DNA of 64,000 bases, from contig JAJLRJ010000014.1 of assembly GCA_024195265.1 (NCBI GenBank), forward strand, positions 22,817,009 to 22,881,008, given 5' to 3'. Position numbers and translations under genes: made by a program. The notes under the pieces are model-generated. The model ran no database searches and was not told the DNA's origin. It worked only from the letters and a program-made list of their open reading frames with translations. Positions 1-10,583 of this stretch are shown here, one piece after another. How positions within the stretch are numbered: position 1 is the stretch's first letter; the number at the start of each line of letters is the position of its first letter. The DNA comes from Dendrophyllia cribrosa (lineage: Eukaryota > Cnidaria > Anthozoa > Scleractinia > Dendrophylliidae).

Positions 1-353
1 AGTATTTGCATGAACCCGGACTGAATCGAGCGGGTTGGAAATAATTAATATACATTTTACAGACTGTTTTCAACATCATTGTTGAACATAATATTATTAT
101 TTCTCCACGACATATAGTCGGACAGTTATGTTTTTTATTTATTTTGGTTCAGTTATACAAGCACGAATATTATCGAAACGCCTTATTATTATCTATGAAT
201 CTAGACATAATACTGACAGGAAGGCATAAAAAATATTGCTTATATTTTTAGCGCATTCTGTACTTTGTTTAATCTTTTGCTTCAGGGTTGTTTAGATTTT
301 GTAGAAAGACATAACATGGGTACCCAATTAAGAATATTCCGGAAAACGCTTGG
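1..353. other. AT-rich non-coding stretch
   Basis: I see no gene, RNA or recognisable repeat here. Confidence 0.5.
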
Positions 354-514
354 AATAGCCCAATTTCGATATATTAAAATTCAACTTGAAACAAAAGACA
401 TCACTACGAGGCTTAGCGGAATGATATAAGGGATTTATATGGTTTATTCCCCTAAGCCTCGTAGTGATGTCTTTTGTTTTAAGTTGAATTTTAATATATC
501 GAAATTGGGCTATT
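354..514. mobile_element. Palindromic MITE (about 63-bp arms)
   Basis: The left arm (354-420) and right arm (452-514) are near-exact reverse complements, running from AATAGCCCAATTTCGA to TCGAAATTGGGCTATT, around a short AT-rich centre. There is no coding capacity. It is a non-autonomous DNA transposon or foldback element of unknown superfamily. Confidence 0.8.
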
Positions 515-1207
515 GCGTTTCACTGTTTTGTTTTTCATATTATTTTAGTGCGTTAAAGGAAATTTTGTGACTGGCTAATAGAAAAAAACTAATAGAGCGG
601 TTTTCAATTGAGTATCGAAACTAATTTCGCAATTGCTTTGGTTTTGCATTGCTACGCTTTGTGATTGGCTAAAAAATCTCGCGCCACTTTCTCGACCAAT
701 CGGAAGTCAAACCAAAACCAATCGTGACTTGCTCGCACGCGTTTTCCCGCGCTTGGCGCCCGCTACATGTATTTGCTTCGAGCTCTGATTGGTTCATTGG
801 ATTGTTTACGACTGCTGTGATTGGTCAGAGTAATTACTTTGGTTTTGGTTTTCGACACTCAACTGAAAACTGCTCTACAGTTTGAGCTTTTCGGTTCTCT
901 GCAGGCGTGCGTTTCTCAAAACTCCCGAAGACTTTTCGGTTACAAAAAAGCAATTTCATGTGCAGGCTGTTTACAAACAGAGATTCAGTTTTCGTTCGTT
1001 TTGAAAGCTAAGCAATAAAATCTTAAGTCGACAAGAAACTTTGGACTGGTTTTCGGGCTAAAAAATTCACCGCCACTTGAAAGAAATTGAATTTCAAAAA
1101 TTGCTTTCGGTCCAGAAAAGTCTTCAGAAGTTTTGAGAAGCGCACCACTGATCTTTTTGCTGAATATACCAGTGGCAGAAAATTTTGTCCCCTCGTATTT
1201 CCCGGAA
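515..1207. other. Non-coding stretch with short repeated motifs
   Basis: Contains several copies of phrases such as TGATTGGTC/TTTGGTTTTG around 600-850, probably degenerate repeat remnants. The short open frames have no recognisable product. Confidence 0.4.
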
Positions 1208-1655
1208 GGGGGGGGGGGGGGGGGGGGGGTACTCAACAAAGTTTTGTGCGGGGATGCTCCGCCCCGATGTCCAAACCCTTACCCTTTCATATACCGTTTT
1301 TGGCAGAAAAGGTACCCCTTTCATATACCTTTCATTGAAAATGGTACCCCTTTCATATACCTTTTCGTTGAAAATGGTACCCGTTTCATAAGGCCTTTGC
1401 GTGCGTCTGTTTGATATATTTTGAAAGGCCCTTTTTATAATACTTAAATGGCAGTTTCCCCTACCCTATGCTTCAACTCGTGTTTTCGCTACCATTTCCT
1501 ATTCTTCGCGAAATCCCTACCCTTTCATATACTTCAACTCGTGAAATCCCGACCCTTTCATATACCTCCAGCCTCAAAAAGGTACCCCTTTCGGGCGGAG
1601 CATCCCCGTGTAGCCCATTATAGGAAGAACCCCCCCCCCCCCCCCCCCCCCCCCC
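1208..1655. mobile_element. Poly-G/poly-C-ended repeat element, copy 1
   Basis: A G run (1208-1229) is followed by GTACTCAACAAAGTTTTG, then GGGGATGCTCCGCCCCG. Inside are several copies of a GGTACCCCTTTCATATACC phrase. The other end carries CGGGCGGAGCATCCCCG and a C run (1630-1655). The ends are therefore inverted repeats tipped with homopolymers. Copies with the same body lie at 18528-18904 and, shortened, at 39664-39834. Short frames with Gly or Pro runs are artefacts of the homopolymers. Confidence 0.8.
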
Positions 1656-2099
1656 GGGCCGAATTTACGTGCTGCTTTCCCCAAGCCGAAATTCCTAGCT
1701 GAACTTATTTCGTGACCAAAACGACTTTTTTTATCCCTCCAATGACATAAGGCGTTAAATTTGCCAATGTTACGAACTTAACTCAAGAAAACTCTAGTTT
1801 TTAATCCAATTTATTACGAACTTTTAAGATCACAGAGGCTTTCTGAACAGCTTTCCACCTAAACGATTCTTATAATTGAGTGCTCCCCGGGGAGTGCTCC
1901 TAACAGTACACTTACAAAATTAATTTGTTTACCTGTAGGAAAATAGTTTTCAAAATATTACATTTATTCCACAACGAACACTAAGATCACCTTGTTTATC
2001 TCCCCGGAAAACAGGCCAGCGTTTGGCAAGGTAATCGCGGAAACGAGTACCGTTCGGTTGTCAGTTGAAATCCCGACGGCTCCGAAAATTAAGTTTTCA
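1656..2099. other. Non-coding stretch
   Basis: No gene or recognised repeat seen. It leads into the minisatellite at 2100. Confidence 0.4.
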
Positions 2100-2428
2100 G
2101 GCCTTCGGTTTCAGACCGAAGTCGTCTCCGGTGTCTTTTATTGCCTTCGGTTTCAGACCGAAGTCGTCTCCGGTGTCTTTTATTGCCTTCGGTTTCAGAC
2201 CGAAGTCGTCTCCGGTGTCTTTTATTGCCTTCGGTTTCAGACCGAAGTCGTCTCCGGTGTCTTTTATTGCCTTCGGTTTCAGACCGAAGTCGTCTCCGGT
2301 GTCTTTTATTGCCTTCGGTTCCAGACCGAAGTCGTCTCCGGTGTCTTTTATTGCCTTCGGTTTCAGACCGAAGTCGTCTCCGGTGTCTTTTATTGCCTTC
2401 GGTTTCAGACCGAAGTCGTCTCCGGTGT
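2100..2428. repeat. 42-bp minisatellite, 8 copies
   Basis: About eight nearly identical 42-bp units begin GCCTTCGGTTTCAGACCGAA. Each unit holds a small hairpin (CTTCGGT/ACCGAAG). Because 42 is divisible by three, several frames on both strands stay open with a 14-residue period. This explains the long frames here, and I do not call them genes. Confidence 0.92.
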
Positions 2429-3289
2429 TGCATGGGTGCTCACGGTAAAGCGCGTCGCACTGCGACAACTCAGTTGATAGGTCCAAATTTTTGTCGTTCG
2501 CTTCTTCACCGACGCAGCATCACAGGGTTTTTTTTTATTGAAACTGTACCCCTTATTAAAAGGCCCACCTTCACCCAAAAGACTTTGCAGTCGTTTGTTT
2601 TTGTTTTGAAATGCTCCATTGTTCATACGCGTGATCTGATTGGTTGCACGCATTTAAGCGTGAATTTCGTATTACACGAAATTCAACACAGAAAGTGATC
2701 ACGGCGCATACAGCATTTTGGGTGAAGGTGGGCCTTTCGTCTTTTGATTTAGTTGTGAAAGTCCAAGATGGCTGGGTTACTCCTTACAATGACCTACCAC
2801 TTTTGTAATTCTAATTTCCTAGTGTGACAACTTGAATTTTAATTTCTATGAGATTTGAATGAGTTTGATCATATAGCCGAGAAAGAGATATATATCAGAG
2901 CAACTAGAATTAGCTAAGAACCTGGGCGTTTTATTAAAATGAATTTTGTGCCGAGTACTGCCGGGTGAGTTAATGGCATTGGTTGTGCCGTATTTTCATC
3001 AATGAACAAAACTAACGTGCTTTTAGGAGTAAGCTTCAAAATAAATGACTAAAATGCGATCGCGTATATCTAGACATATGTGATGATATTTTGTAAATCC
3101 TATAGACATCGATATAACTTTTTTGGGAGAGGAGTGGGCTTTTCATCAATTACTAAAAAAGACTGAACATTCTAGCAAATATGAAATATGAGAAATATTC
3201 GAACGCAAGATGCTGTGAAATCGTTCATAGTGCGATTTTGTAGCCAGTGGAAAACTAAACATATCCTGAGAAAAATGCAATGTTCCTCA
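2429..3289. other. Non-coding stretch
   Basis: Contains GGCCCACCTTCACCCAAAA at 2560-2580 and its reverse complement at 2718-2736. These could be the arms of a degenerate inverted-repeat element (about 2545-2740). No gene is seen. Confidence 0.4.
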
Positions 3290-3322
3290 TGTCACGAGGA
3301 ATCGAACCTATGACCTTCCGTT
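3290..3322 (-). repeat. tRNA-derived SINE fragment, B-box part
   Basis: Read on the minus strand this contains GGTTCGATTCCTCGTGAC, a good match to a pol III B-box (GGTTCRANNCC). It directly abuts the A-box-bearing tandem array. Confidence 0.65.
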
Positions 3323-4306
3323 CACTGGTCGGATGCTCTAACCACTGAGCAACGAGAGACTCGTGGAGAGCAAGGTCACATACTAGCTTCACACACTGGT
3401 CAGATGCTCTAACCACTGAGCAACGAGAGACTCGTGGAGAGCAAGGCCACATACCAGGTTCACACACCGGTCGGATGCTCTAACCACTGAGCTACGAGAG
3501 ACTCATAGAGAGCAAGGTCACATACTAGGTTCACACACCGGTCGGATGCTTTAACCACTGAGCAACGGGAGACTCGTGGAGAGCAAGGCCACATACCAGG
3601 TTCACACACCGGTCGGATGCTCTAACCACTGAGCTATCAGAGACTCGTGGACAGCTAGGCCATATACTAGGTTCACACACTGGTCAGATGCACTAACCAC
3701 TCAGCTACGAGAGACTCATAGAGAGCAAGGTCACATACTAGGTTCACACACCGGTCGGATGCTCTAACCACTGAGCTATGAGAGACTCGTGGAGAGCTAG
3801 GCCATATACTAGGTTCACACACTGGTCGGATGCTCTAACCACTGAGCTATAAGAGACTCGTGGACAGCTAGGCCATATACTAGGTTCACAAACTGGTCAG
3901 ATGCACTAACCACTCAGCTACGAGAGACTCATAGAGAGCAAGGTCACATACTAGGTTCACACACCGGTCGGATGCTCTAACCACTGAGCTATGAGAGACT
4001 CGTGGAGAGCTAGGCCATATACTAGGTTCACACACTGGTCGGATGCTCTAACCACTGAGCTATAAGAGACTCGTGGACAGCTAGGCCATATACTAGGTTC
4101 ACAAACTGGTCAGATGCACTAACCACTCAGCTACGAGAGACTCATAGAGAGCAAGGTCACATACTAGGTTCACACACCGGTCGGATGCTCTAACCACTGA
4201 GCTATGAGAGACTCGTGGAGAGCTAGGCCATATACTAGGTTCACACACTGGTCGGATGCTCTACTGAACCACTGAGCTACGAGAGACTCGTGGCAAGCTA
4301 GGCCAT
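3323..4306 (-). repeat. 71-bp tandem array of tRNA/SINE A-box units
   Basis: About fourteen units of roughly 71 bp. On the minus strand each unit carries TAGCTCAGTGGTTAGAGCA, a tRNA A-box-like sequence, but most units lack a clear B-box. Three-unit blocks of about 213 bp recur; the marker GGTCAGATGCACTAACCACT appears near 3683, 3896 and 4110. This indicates a higher-order repeat. The array is flanked by B-box-bearing SINE pieces on both sides. Confidence 0.85.
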
Positions 4307-4397
4307 GCACGACCCACGGAAGGTCAGTAGGTTCGATTCCTGTCAGGGACTAAGATTTTATTTCTTGCACCACGCTCGTGACATGATGAACATTCAC
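4307..4397 (+). repeat. tRNA-derived SINE fragment, B-box and tail
   Basis: Contains AGGTTCGATTCCTGTCAGGG followed by a tail (TTGCACCACGCTCGTGAC) also seen after the SINE at 48822. It lies at the right-hand end of the A-box array. Confidence 0.6.
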
Positions 4398-4584
4398 CAC
4401 TCCAGAAACCATGGGGAGACTGAGCACCAGCTGTTGGCACTGCGATTTCTGGGACCGTTTGGGCAACCAATAAGAGATATGATTGGTCAATGGTTGCCTT
4501 TGGAAACCATCAATCTATCGTAACCCTGGTTACCCAAACGATCCCGGAAAGCTGGTGATCAGTCTCCCCACAGTTTCTGGAGTG
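4398..4584. mobile_element. MITE with about 35-bp terminal inverted repeats
   Basis: The left end CACTCCAGAAACCATGGGGA is mirrored at the right by TCCCCACAGTTTCTGGAGTG. The inner arms also pair. The short open frame inside is not coding. Confidence 0.8.
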
Positions 4585-4830
4585 AGTGGCAAATAACATC
4601 TTTCGCATTTTATTTTCCATCTTTCCTTATTTATCACTTGAATATATCCTATCGGTTAAAGAAATGACAACTCAGAATATAACACCTCCACTCAAGCCCA
4701 GATCAGATCTCCTCCATTTTAGGTTCGATCGTTTTGTTTTTGTTAGGACAAAGAGCTATTATTTTATACGCTAATCACAAATTTAGTGCTGCCCTTTCAT
4801 AGAACTGTTCATAGTCCTCAGATCAGTTTT

Positions 4831-4996
4831 GATCAGTTTAGTTGATCGCTAGTTCGAGTCAGTCAGTCCCTATTTTTTCGCCTTACGTTTCCCCATCGCC
4901 CGTCCCGCGGGATTTTTGCACTTTCCCCAGTTTTCGCTCGCCTTGAAAAACCAAAATGGCGGCAACTCGAACTAGCGATCTATCTCGACTGATCAC
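4831..4996. mobile_element. Small inverted-repeat element
   Basis: GATCGCTAGTTCGAGT (4844-4859) pairs exactly with ACTCGAACTAGCGATC (4965-4980), with looser pairing outside (TGATCAG/CTGATCA). It is probably a decayed MITE. Confidence 0.6.
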
Positions 4997-4999
4997 ACA

Positions 5000-5830
5000 G
5001 AAAAATTAGGGGAATGTGAACGATCTGTCCTTTCATTGCCGAAGTCGAAACAAGAATCTTGTCATAATTATGCGGCATAAACGTTTGCATCTGAAGATGA
5101 AAACCTCCAAAAATGGGACCACTTTTGAACCTTTTTGAACGAGATTTTTGGAGCAACGAGCTAAATCAAGATTCGCACGAGCCAGCTCGTGAATATGGAA
5201 CGCGGAATAGTGGATGGCGGACCGAGAGTCATTATTTTGTAAAACTTCAAATAAAGCAAATTTTGTTTCGAAAACGATGAAAACATCTTAGCGTGACACA
5301 AATATGCATTGTGTACAACGAGAGAACTGGATGACGTAATGTGTTAAATTTGTTGTGATATTTCATTCAGGCGTAGGGAACCTACACGCTTATTATATTT
5401 GTTAACTGAATAGTCTGAATACGCTTATTTGTAAACTGCAATTGAAATGGTAGATGTTAACTTGCCTGATGTTTTCTTGAATCTGCTGCGGAGCCAAGTG
5501 GAATGGTCGTCGTTGTGAGATGCATTTTGCGATACGCTGTCAAAATGTTAATAAGTTTATAACCAACAGTGAAACGCGAAACGATAACGAGAGCCGCGTG
5601 ACAGCATTAAAATAAACAGAGGTGAGACGCGATAACCATAAAGAAGCATTTTATATTGTGTAATATTACTATGCGACGCGACGAACATAGTTTCGTATCG
5701 CAACATGGCAGTGTGTGGATCAACCTCGTTCCCAGGGTCCTCCTCTTCCCGCCCCCTTACTCCAAGGGGTGGGAAGATGAGAGAACCTGGGAACGAAGTT
5801 GTTTAGGGATGGCTTCCTTCTATGTGACCA
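5000..5830. other. Non-coding stretch before the satellite
   Basis: No coding signal. A small inverted repeat around 5732-5800 (GTTCCCAGG...CCTGGGAACGAAG) is visible just before the first satellite unit. Confidence 0.4.
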
Positions 5831-5834
5831 TGAT

Positions 5835-7895
5835 TCAAATGAAATCTGTTGAGCAGTACTTTCCTGTGGTGCTGTTTATTATGCTGTACAAGGTGGTTCT
5901 AACTTTTGAGTCTGTGGATGAAATCCTAAAGTGTGACCATTCAAATGAAAGCTACTGAGCAGTACTTTCCTGTGGTACTGTTTATTAAGCTGTACAAGGT
6001 GGTTCTAACTTTTGAGTCTGTGGATGAAATCCTAAAGTGTGACCATTCAAATGAAAGCTATTGAGCAGTACTTTCCTGTGGTGCTGTTTATTGTGCTGTA
6101 CAAAGTGGTTCTAACTTTTGAGTCTGGATGAAATCCTAAAGTGTGACCATTCAAATGAAAGCTACTGAGCAGTACTTTCCTGTGGTGCTGTTTATTGTGC
6201 TGTACAAGGTGGTTCTAACTTTTGAGTCTGGATGAAATCCTAAAGTGTGACCATTCAAATGAAAGCTACTGAGCGGTACTTTCATGTGGCGCTGTTTATT
6301 GTGCTGTACAAGGTGGTTCTAACTTTTGAGTCTGGATGAAATCCTAAAGTGTGACCATTCAAATGAAAGCTACTGAGCGGTACTTTCCTGTGGCGCTGTT
6401 TATTGTGCTGTACAAGGTGGTTCTAACTTTTGAGTCTGGATGAAATCCTAAAGTGTGACCATTCAAATGAAAGCTATTGAGCAGTACTTTCCTGTGGCGC
6501 TGTTTATTGTGCTGTACAAGGTGGTTCTAACTTTTGAGTCTGGATGAAATCCTAAAGTGTGACCATTCAAATGAAAGCTACTGAGCGGTACTTTCCTGTG
6601 GCGCTGTTTATTGTGCTGTACAAGGTGGTTCTAACTTTTGAGTCTGGATAAAATCCTAAAGTGTGACCATTCAAATGAAAGCTACTGAGCGGTACTTTCC
6701 TGTGGCGCTGTTTATTGTGCTGTACAAGGTGGTTCTAACTTTTGAGTCTGGATGAAATCCTAAAGTGTGACCATTCAAATGAAAGCTATTGAGCAGTACT
6801 TTCCTGTGGCGCTGTTTATTGTGCTGTACAAGGTGGTTCTAACTTTTGAGTCTGGATGAAATCCTAAAGTGTGACCATTCAAATGAAAGCTACTGAGCGG
6901 TACTTTCCTGTGGCGCTGTTTATTGTGCTGTACAAGGTGGTTCTAACTTTTGAGTCTGGATGAAATCCTAAAGTGTGACCATTCAAATGAAAGCTATTGA
7001 GTAGTACTTTCCTGTGGCGCTGTTTATTGTGCTGTACAAGGTGGTTCTAACTTTTGAGTCTGGATGAAATCCTAAAGTGTGACCATTCAAATGAAAGCTA
7101 CTGAGCGGTACTTTCCTGTGGCGCTGTTTATTGTGCTGTACAAGGTGGTTCTAACTTTTGAGTCTGGATAAAATCCTAAAGTGTGACCATTCAAATGAAA
7201 GCTACTGAGCGGTACTTTCCTGTGGCGCTGTTTATTGTGCTGTACAAGGTGGTTCTAACTTTTGAGTCTGGATGAAATCCTAAAGTGTGACCATTCAAAT
7301 GAAAGCTATTGAGCAGTACTTTCCTGTGGCGCTGTTTATTGTGCTGTACAAGGTGGTTCTAACTTTTGAGTCTGGATGAAATCCTAAAGTGTGACCATTC
7401 AAATGAAAGCTACTGAGCGGTACTTTCCTGTGGCGCTGTTTATTGTGCTGTACAAGGTGGTTCTAACTTTTGAGTCTGGATGAAATCCTAAAGTGTGACC
7501 ATTCAAATGAAAGCTATTGAGCAGTACTTTCCTGTGGCGTTGTTTATTGTGCTGTACAAGGTGGTTCTAACTTTTGAGTCTGGATGAAATCCTAAAGTGT
7601 GACCATTCAAATGAAAGCTACTGAGCGGTACTTTCCTGTGGCGCTGTTTATTGTGCTGTACAAGGTGGTTCTAACTTTTGAGTCTGGATGAAATCCTAAA
7701 GTGTGACCATTCAAATGAAAGCTACTGAGCAGTACTTTCCTGTGGTGCTGTTTATTGTGCTGTACAAGGTGGTTTTAACTTTTGAGTCTGGATGAAATCC
7801 TAAAGTTTGACCATTCAAATGAAAGCTACTGAGCGGTACTTTCCTGTGGCGCTGTTTATTGTGCTGTACAAGGTGGTTCTAACTTTTCAGTCACT
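5835..7895 (+). repeat. 104-bp satellite array, about 20 copies
   Basis: Head-to-tail units of about 104 bp (the first ones 108 bp because of an extra GTGG) are recognised by GTGACCATTCAAATGAAAGC and TGGTTCTAACTTTTGAGTCT. Units differ at only a few positions, and alternating variants (GAGCAG/GAGCGG, CTACTG/CTATTG) suggest recent local amplification. The same family recurs in the opposite orientation at 32275-33535, 44970-46170 and 59937-60180, and as short copies at 11455-11660, 11930-12110 and 27497-27640. Confidence 0.95.
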
Positions 7896-8145
7896 CTGTG
7901 AATGGAATACTAGCAGGTGACCAAGATTCAAAGGAAATCTATTAAGCACTGTACTTTTCTGTGGTGCTGTTTATTATGCTGTACAAGCTAGTTCTAACTG
8001 TAATAAATCTGCGAATACAGTCCTAAAGCATATGACCATTCATATTGAGTAGCACAAAAAGTCAAATAACTTATTAGTCCCATTATTGATGAAAGTTTTG
8101 CAAGCATCTTTCACTCTTTTATTTTTCACGCTAACTTGAAATTTC

Positions 8146-8602
8146 AAGTGCCTATCACCCCTAGAAAGTTATTTTCAGAATCAACTCTATGTACATTGAA
8201 TAGTTGAATGGTAAAATATTTCTGGTTTTGAACGTCGTGTTTGTGAGTTATAGAGATTTGAATTTACAAAATGCTAATTAGATGACGTCAACCCGGGAAT
8301 TTTCCATTATTTCTACGCCAATTTACAATGCGCAGTTTACAGCTTGAGGATAATTAATTTGATAAATGCTAAAAATTAACTGTGGATAGTCAATTGATTC
8401 GTAAAAATATTACTTGGAGGTGAAAACAAGTAGTTGTATAATAAATGATTCCCGGGTTGACGTCATCTAATTAGCATTTTGTAAATTCAAATCTCTATAA
8501 CTCACAAACGCGACGTTCAAAACCAGAAATATTTTACCATTCAACTATTCAATGTACATAGAGTTGATTCTGAAAATAACTTTCTAGGGGTTATTGGCAC
8601 TT
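8146..8602. mobile_element. MITE family A, copy 1 (about 150-bp arms)
   Basis: The arms 8146-8298 and 8452-8602 are near-perfect reverse complements, including ATGCTAATTAGATGACGTCA. The termini read AAGTGCC/GGCACTT. A second copy lies at 55488-56126. It has no coding capacity. Confidence 0.88.
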
Positions 8603-8632
8603 TAATGTCGTAAATGACCTAGCACGCCACGA

Positions 8633-8775
8633 GACTCTCGTGGCTCAGTTGGTTAGAACATTCGACCAGTTTCCACGAGGTCATGGGTTCGATTCCCGTC
8701 GAACATGCGCATGCATGCACTCGAATTTTCTAGCTTCTTTGTCTCATGTTCGTGACGTGCTGAACATTATTGTTT
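8633..8775 (+). repeat. tRNA-derived SINE
   Basis: The A-box-like CGTGGCTCAGTTGGTTAGAA is followed about 45 bp later by the B-box GGGTTCGATTCCCGTC, then a non-tRNA body (TCTCATGTTCGTGACGTGCT). The acceptor stem is not well formed, so this is a SINE rather than a working tRNA gene. Confidence 0.72.
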
Positions 8776-10438
8776 TGCTTTTAGAATTTCAAGAGCTTTT
8801 ATAATTTCACAGATGGATGTACATCTTAACTTCTTGACCATCTTAAAGTCGTTCTCCTCTCTTTGCGCCCTCCGAAAAAAAATTATTAAGCTCGACTTGT
8901 GGGCCATGGGCAAGTCTACTTAACCGTCGTCACTGAGACCGAAAATATTGAAGATTTCTAACGCCTCTTCGGCAGATGTTAGCAAAGTCTAACATTGCAC
9001 TTGCTTTAGTTTATTGTCGAAGCTCGTCGCGTTGGGTAAAGCCAAAATTGCTGAATCCAACGTCTTTAGCGGTTTCGACGGTGGGAGAGGATTTATCATG
9101 ACTCGATTTCTGACGCCATGTTATGCTTATATAATTTCAAAGATGGCTGTTCTCCATTATTACAATTTCAAATATTTATATATATTTTTTTTCTTTTTTT
9201 TCTGAGTGCCGATATATTTCATCGCTGATATTGTCTGAAATTCTCATTGATGTGCCGAGCATTGTTAAAAATATATTTTATAAGTTTGCCCGAACGAAAA
9301 CAAATATATAATTGATCTACTCCCGGCCGGTATTATTTTTCGGATATCGTTCAACTAAGTACTAAAAGCTTCATAAAATAGATTGAAATCATAGCCGTAG
9401 GGGAAACACAAATTGATCCGTTATATATTAGCCAGCATTTGGAATAGTTCCTTTATCTTAGGAAGTCGTCGTGGCAATATATGCCTTAAAATAATTACCA
9501 TCATTTTGACGGCCAATCATTGGATTTTTATGCCAAAAACGAGGGGTTTTATATTAACCGGAAATGTTTCTTAATAATGTTCGGTATCCATCCCGCTTAA
9601 TATTGCCTGCACATCTGTCTTTGCTTACGCAAGTGAAATCTCAGTAGAAGCATAAAACTGAACATGGCTGAAATTGAATTTATTGTTCTTATGGATTTAG
9701 TGAAATAAGATCGCTTGATTTAGAGTACGATTCGGTTACCAGCAGAGAATCTTCTAGCATCCATGCTGCTAACTGTTTGTTAGTTTTTATCACACCATGC
9801 AATTCTGATGAGGCAATTTCGTTTATTATTTATATATTTTTTTCAGTGACGGCTCTCGGCAAGTTAAAAATATGTAGCAAAGAAGTATTGAAGGAAACGA
9901 TCAACGTCTATTTTGACCCCGGCTATAGTTTGTTTTAGTTGTGTGATATTTTGAGCATGTAAATTTAGACAGTATAGTGCTAATGCATAGCCGGCTTTAC
10001 TTAAATGCTTTTATCTTCCAAACATATTACTCTTTAGCTGTCATATCATTGCATGACGTCTGACAAGGCATTTGCATTTCAAAGACAAGAATCGGCAATT
10101 ATAGAAGAGTTCCCAGAACAAAGGAAAGTGTTTTGAATAACAAACAAACGCACGCGTCCAAGTGTTGGCTAGCCATCACTGTGTGGCTTCTTTAAAATTC
10201 TGAAAATTAGGAATTTATCATTCATTGATAGCTTGTTTGTCATGTGAACCAGCTGAAATTTTAAGTTGAAAGCGGAAGATGACAAAGATTTTCAAAGGAC
10301 ACCAGGCATATCGCTGTAATCATTTATACGGTATTTAAACGAGGAGCTACATATGTGTTGAAGGCCATTCACTGCGGTTTGTAGCTCTAGCAGCGGAAAA
10401 ACATTAATGACATAAAACGATATTAGCTGATATTGAAC
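8776..10438. other. Intergenic, presumed 5' region of the TMEM163-like gene
   Basis: AT-rich sequence without recognised coding exons or repeats. Its position just upstream of the first coding exon makes it the likely promoter and 5' UTR region, but I can point to no specific promoter element. Confidence 0.35.
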
Positions 10439-10583
10439 ATGCTGGAAGGTAGTTCGACAGGTACAACATGTACTACTACAGCAACTATTACACCATCACA
10501 GAAAGAGTGGATTCAATTTCAAGATGTATCACGGCTTTTTGACTTGGAACGACAGAGGCGCGCGAACCGGTGTGCGCTGGAAG
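10439..10583 (+). CDS. TMEM163-like exon 1 (N-terminal cytosolic part)
   Basis: Begins with ATG and encodes a Thr-rich start, then KEWIQFQDVSRLFDLERQRR. It ends CTGGAAG|GTATAG in phase 1. Charged and hydrophilic, with no signal peptide. Confidence 0.75.

Noticed and set aside
1992..2698. Several long frames with a 14-residue repeat on both strands
   Set aside because: They follow automatically from a 42-bp tandem unit (a multiple of three) and have no start context or family resemblance.
3323..4306. A cluster of tRNA genes
   Set aside because: Units have an A-box-like segment but no consistent B-box, anticodon arm or acceptor stem. Better explained as SINE-derived satellite.
3323..4306. A CRISPR-like array (regular spaced repeats)
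   Set aside because: There are no unique spacers. The whole unit is repeated, and the context is an animal genome.
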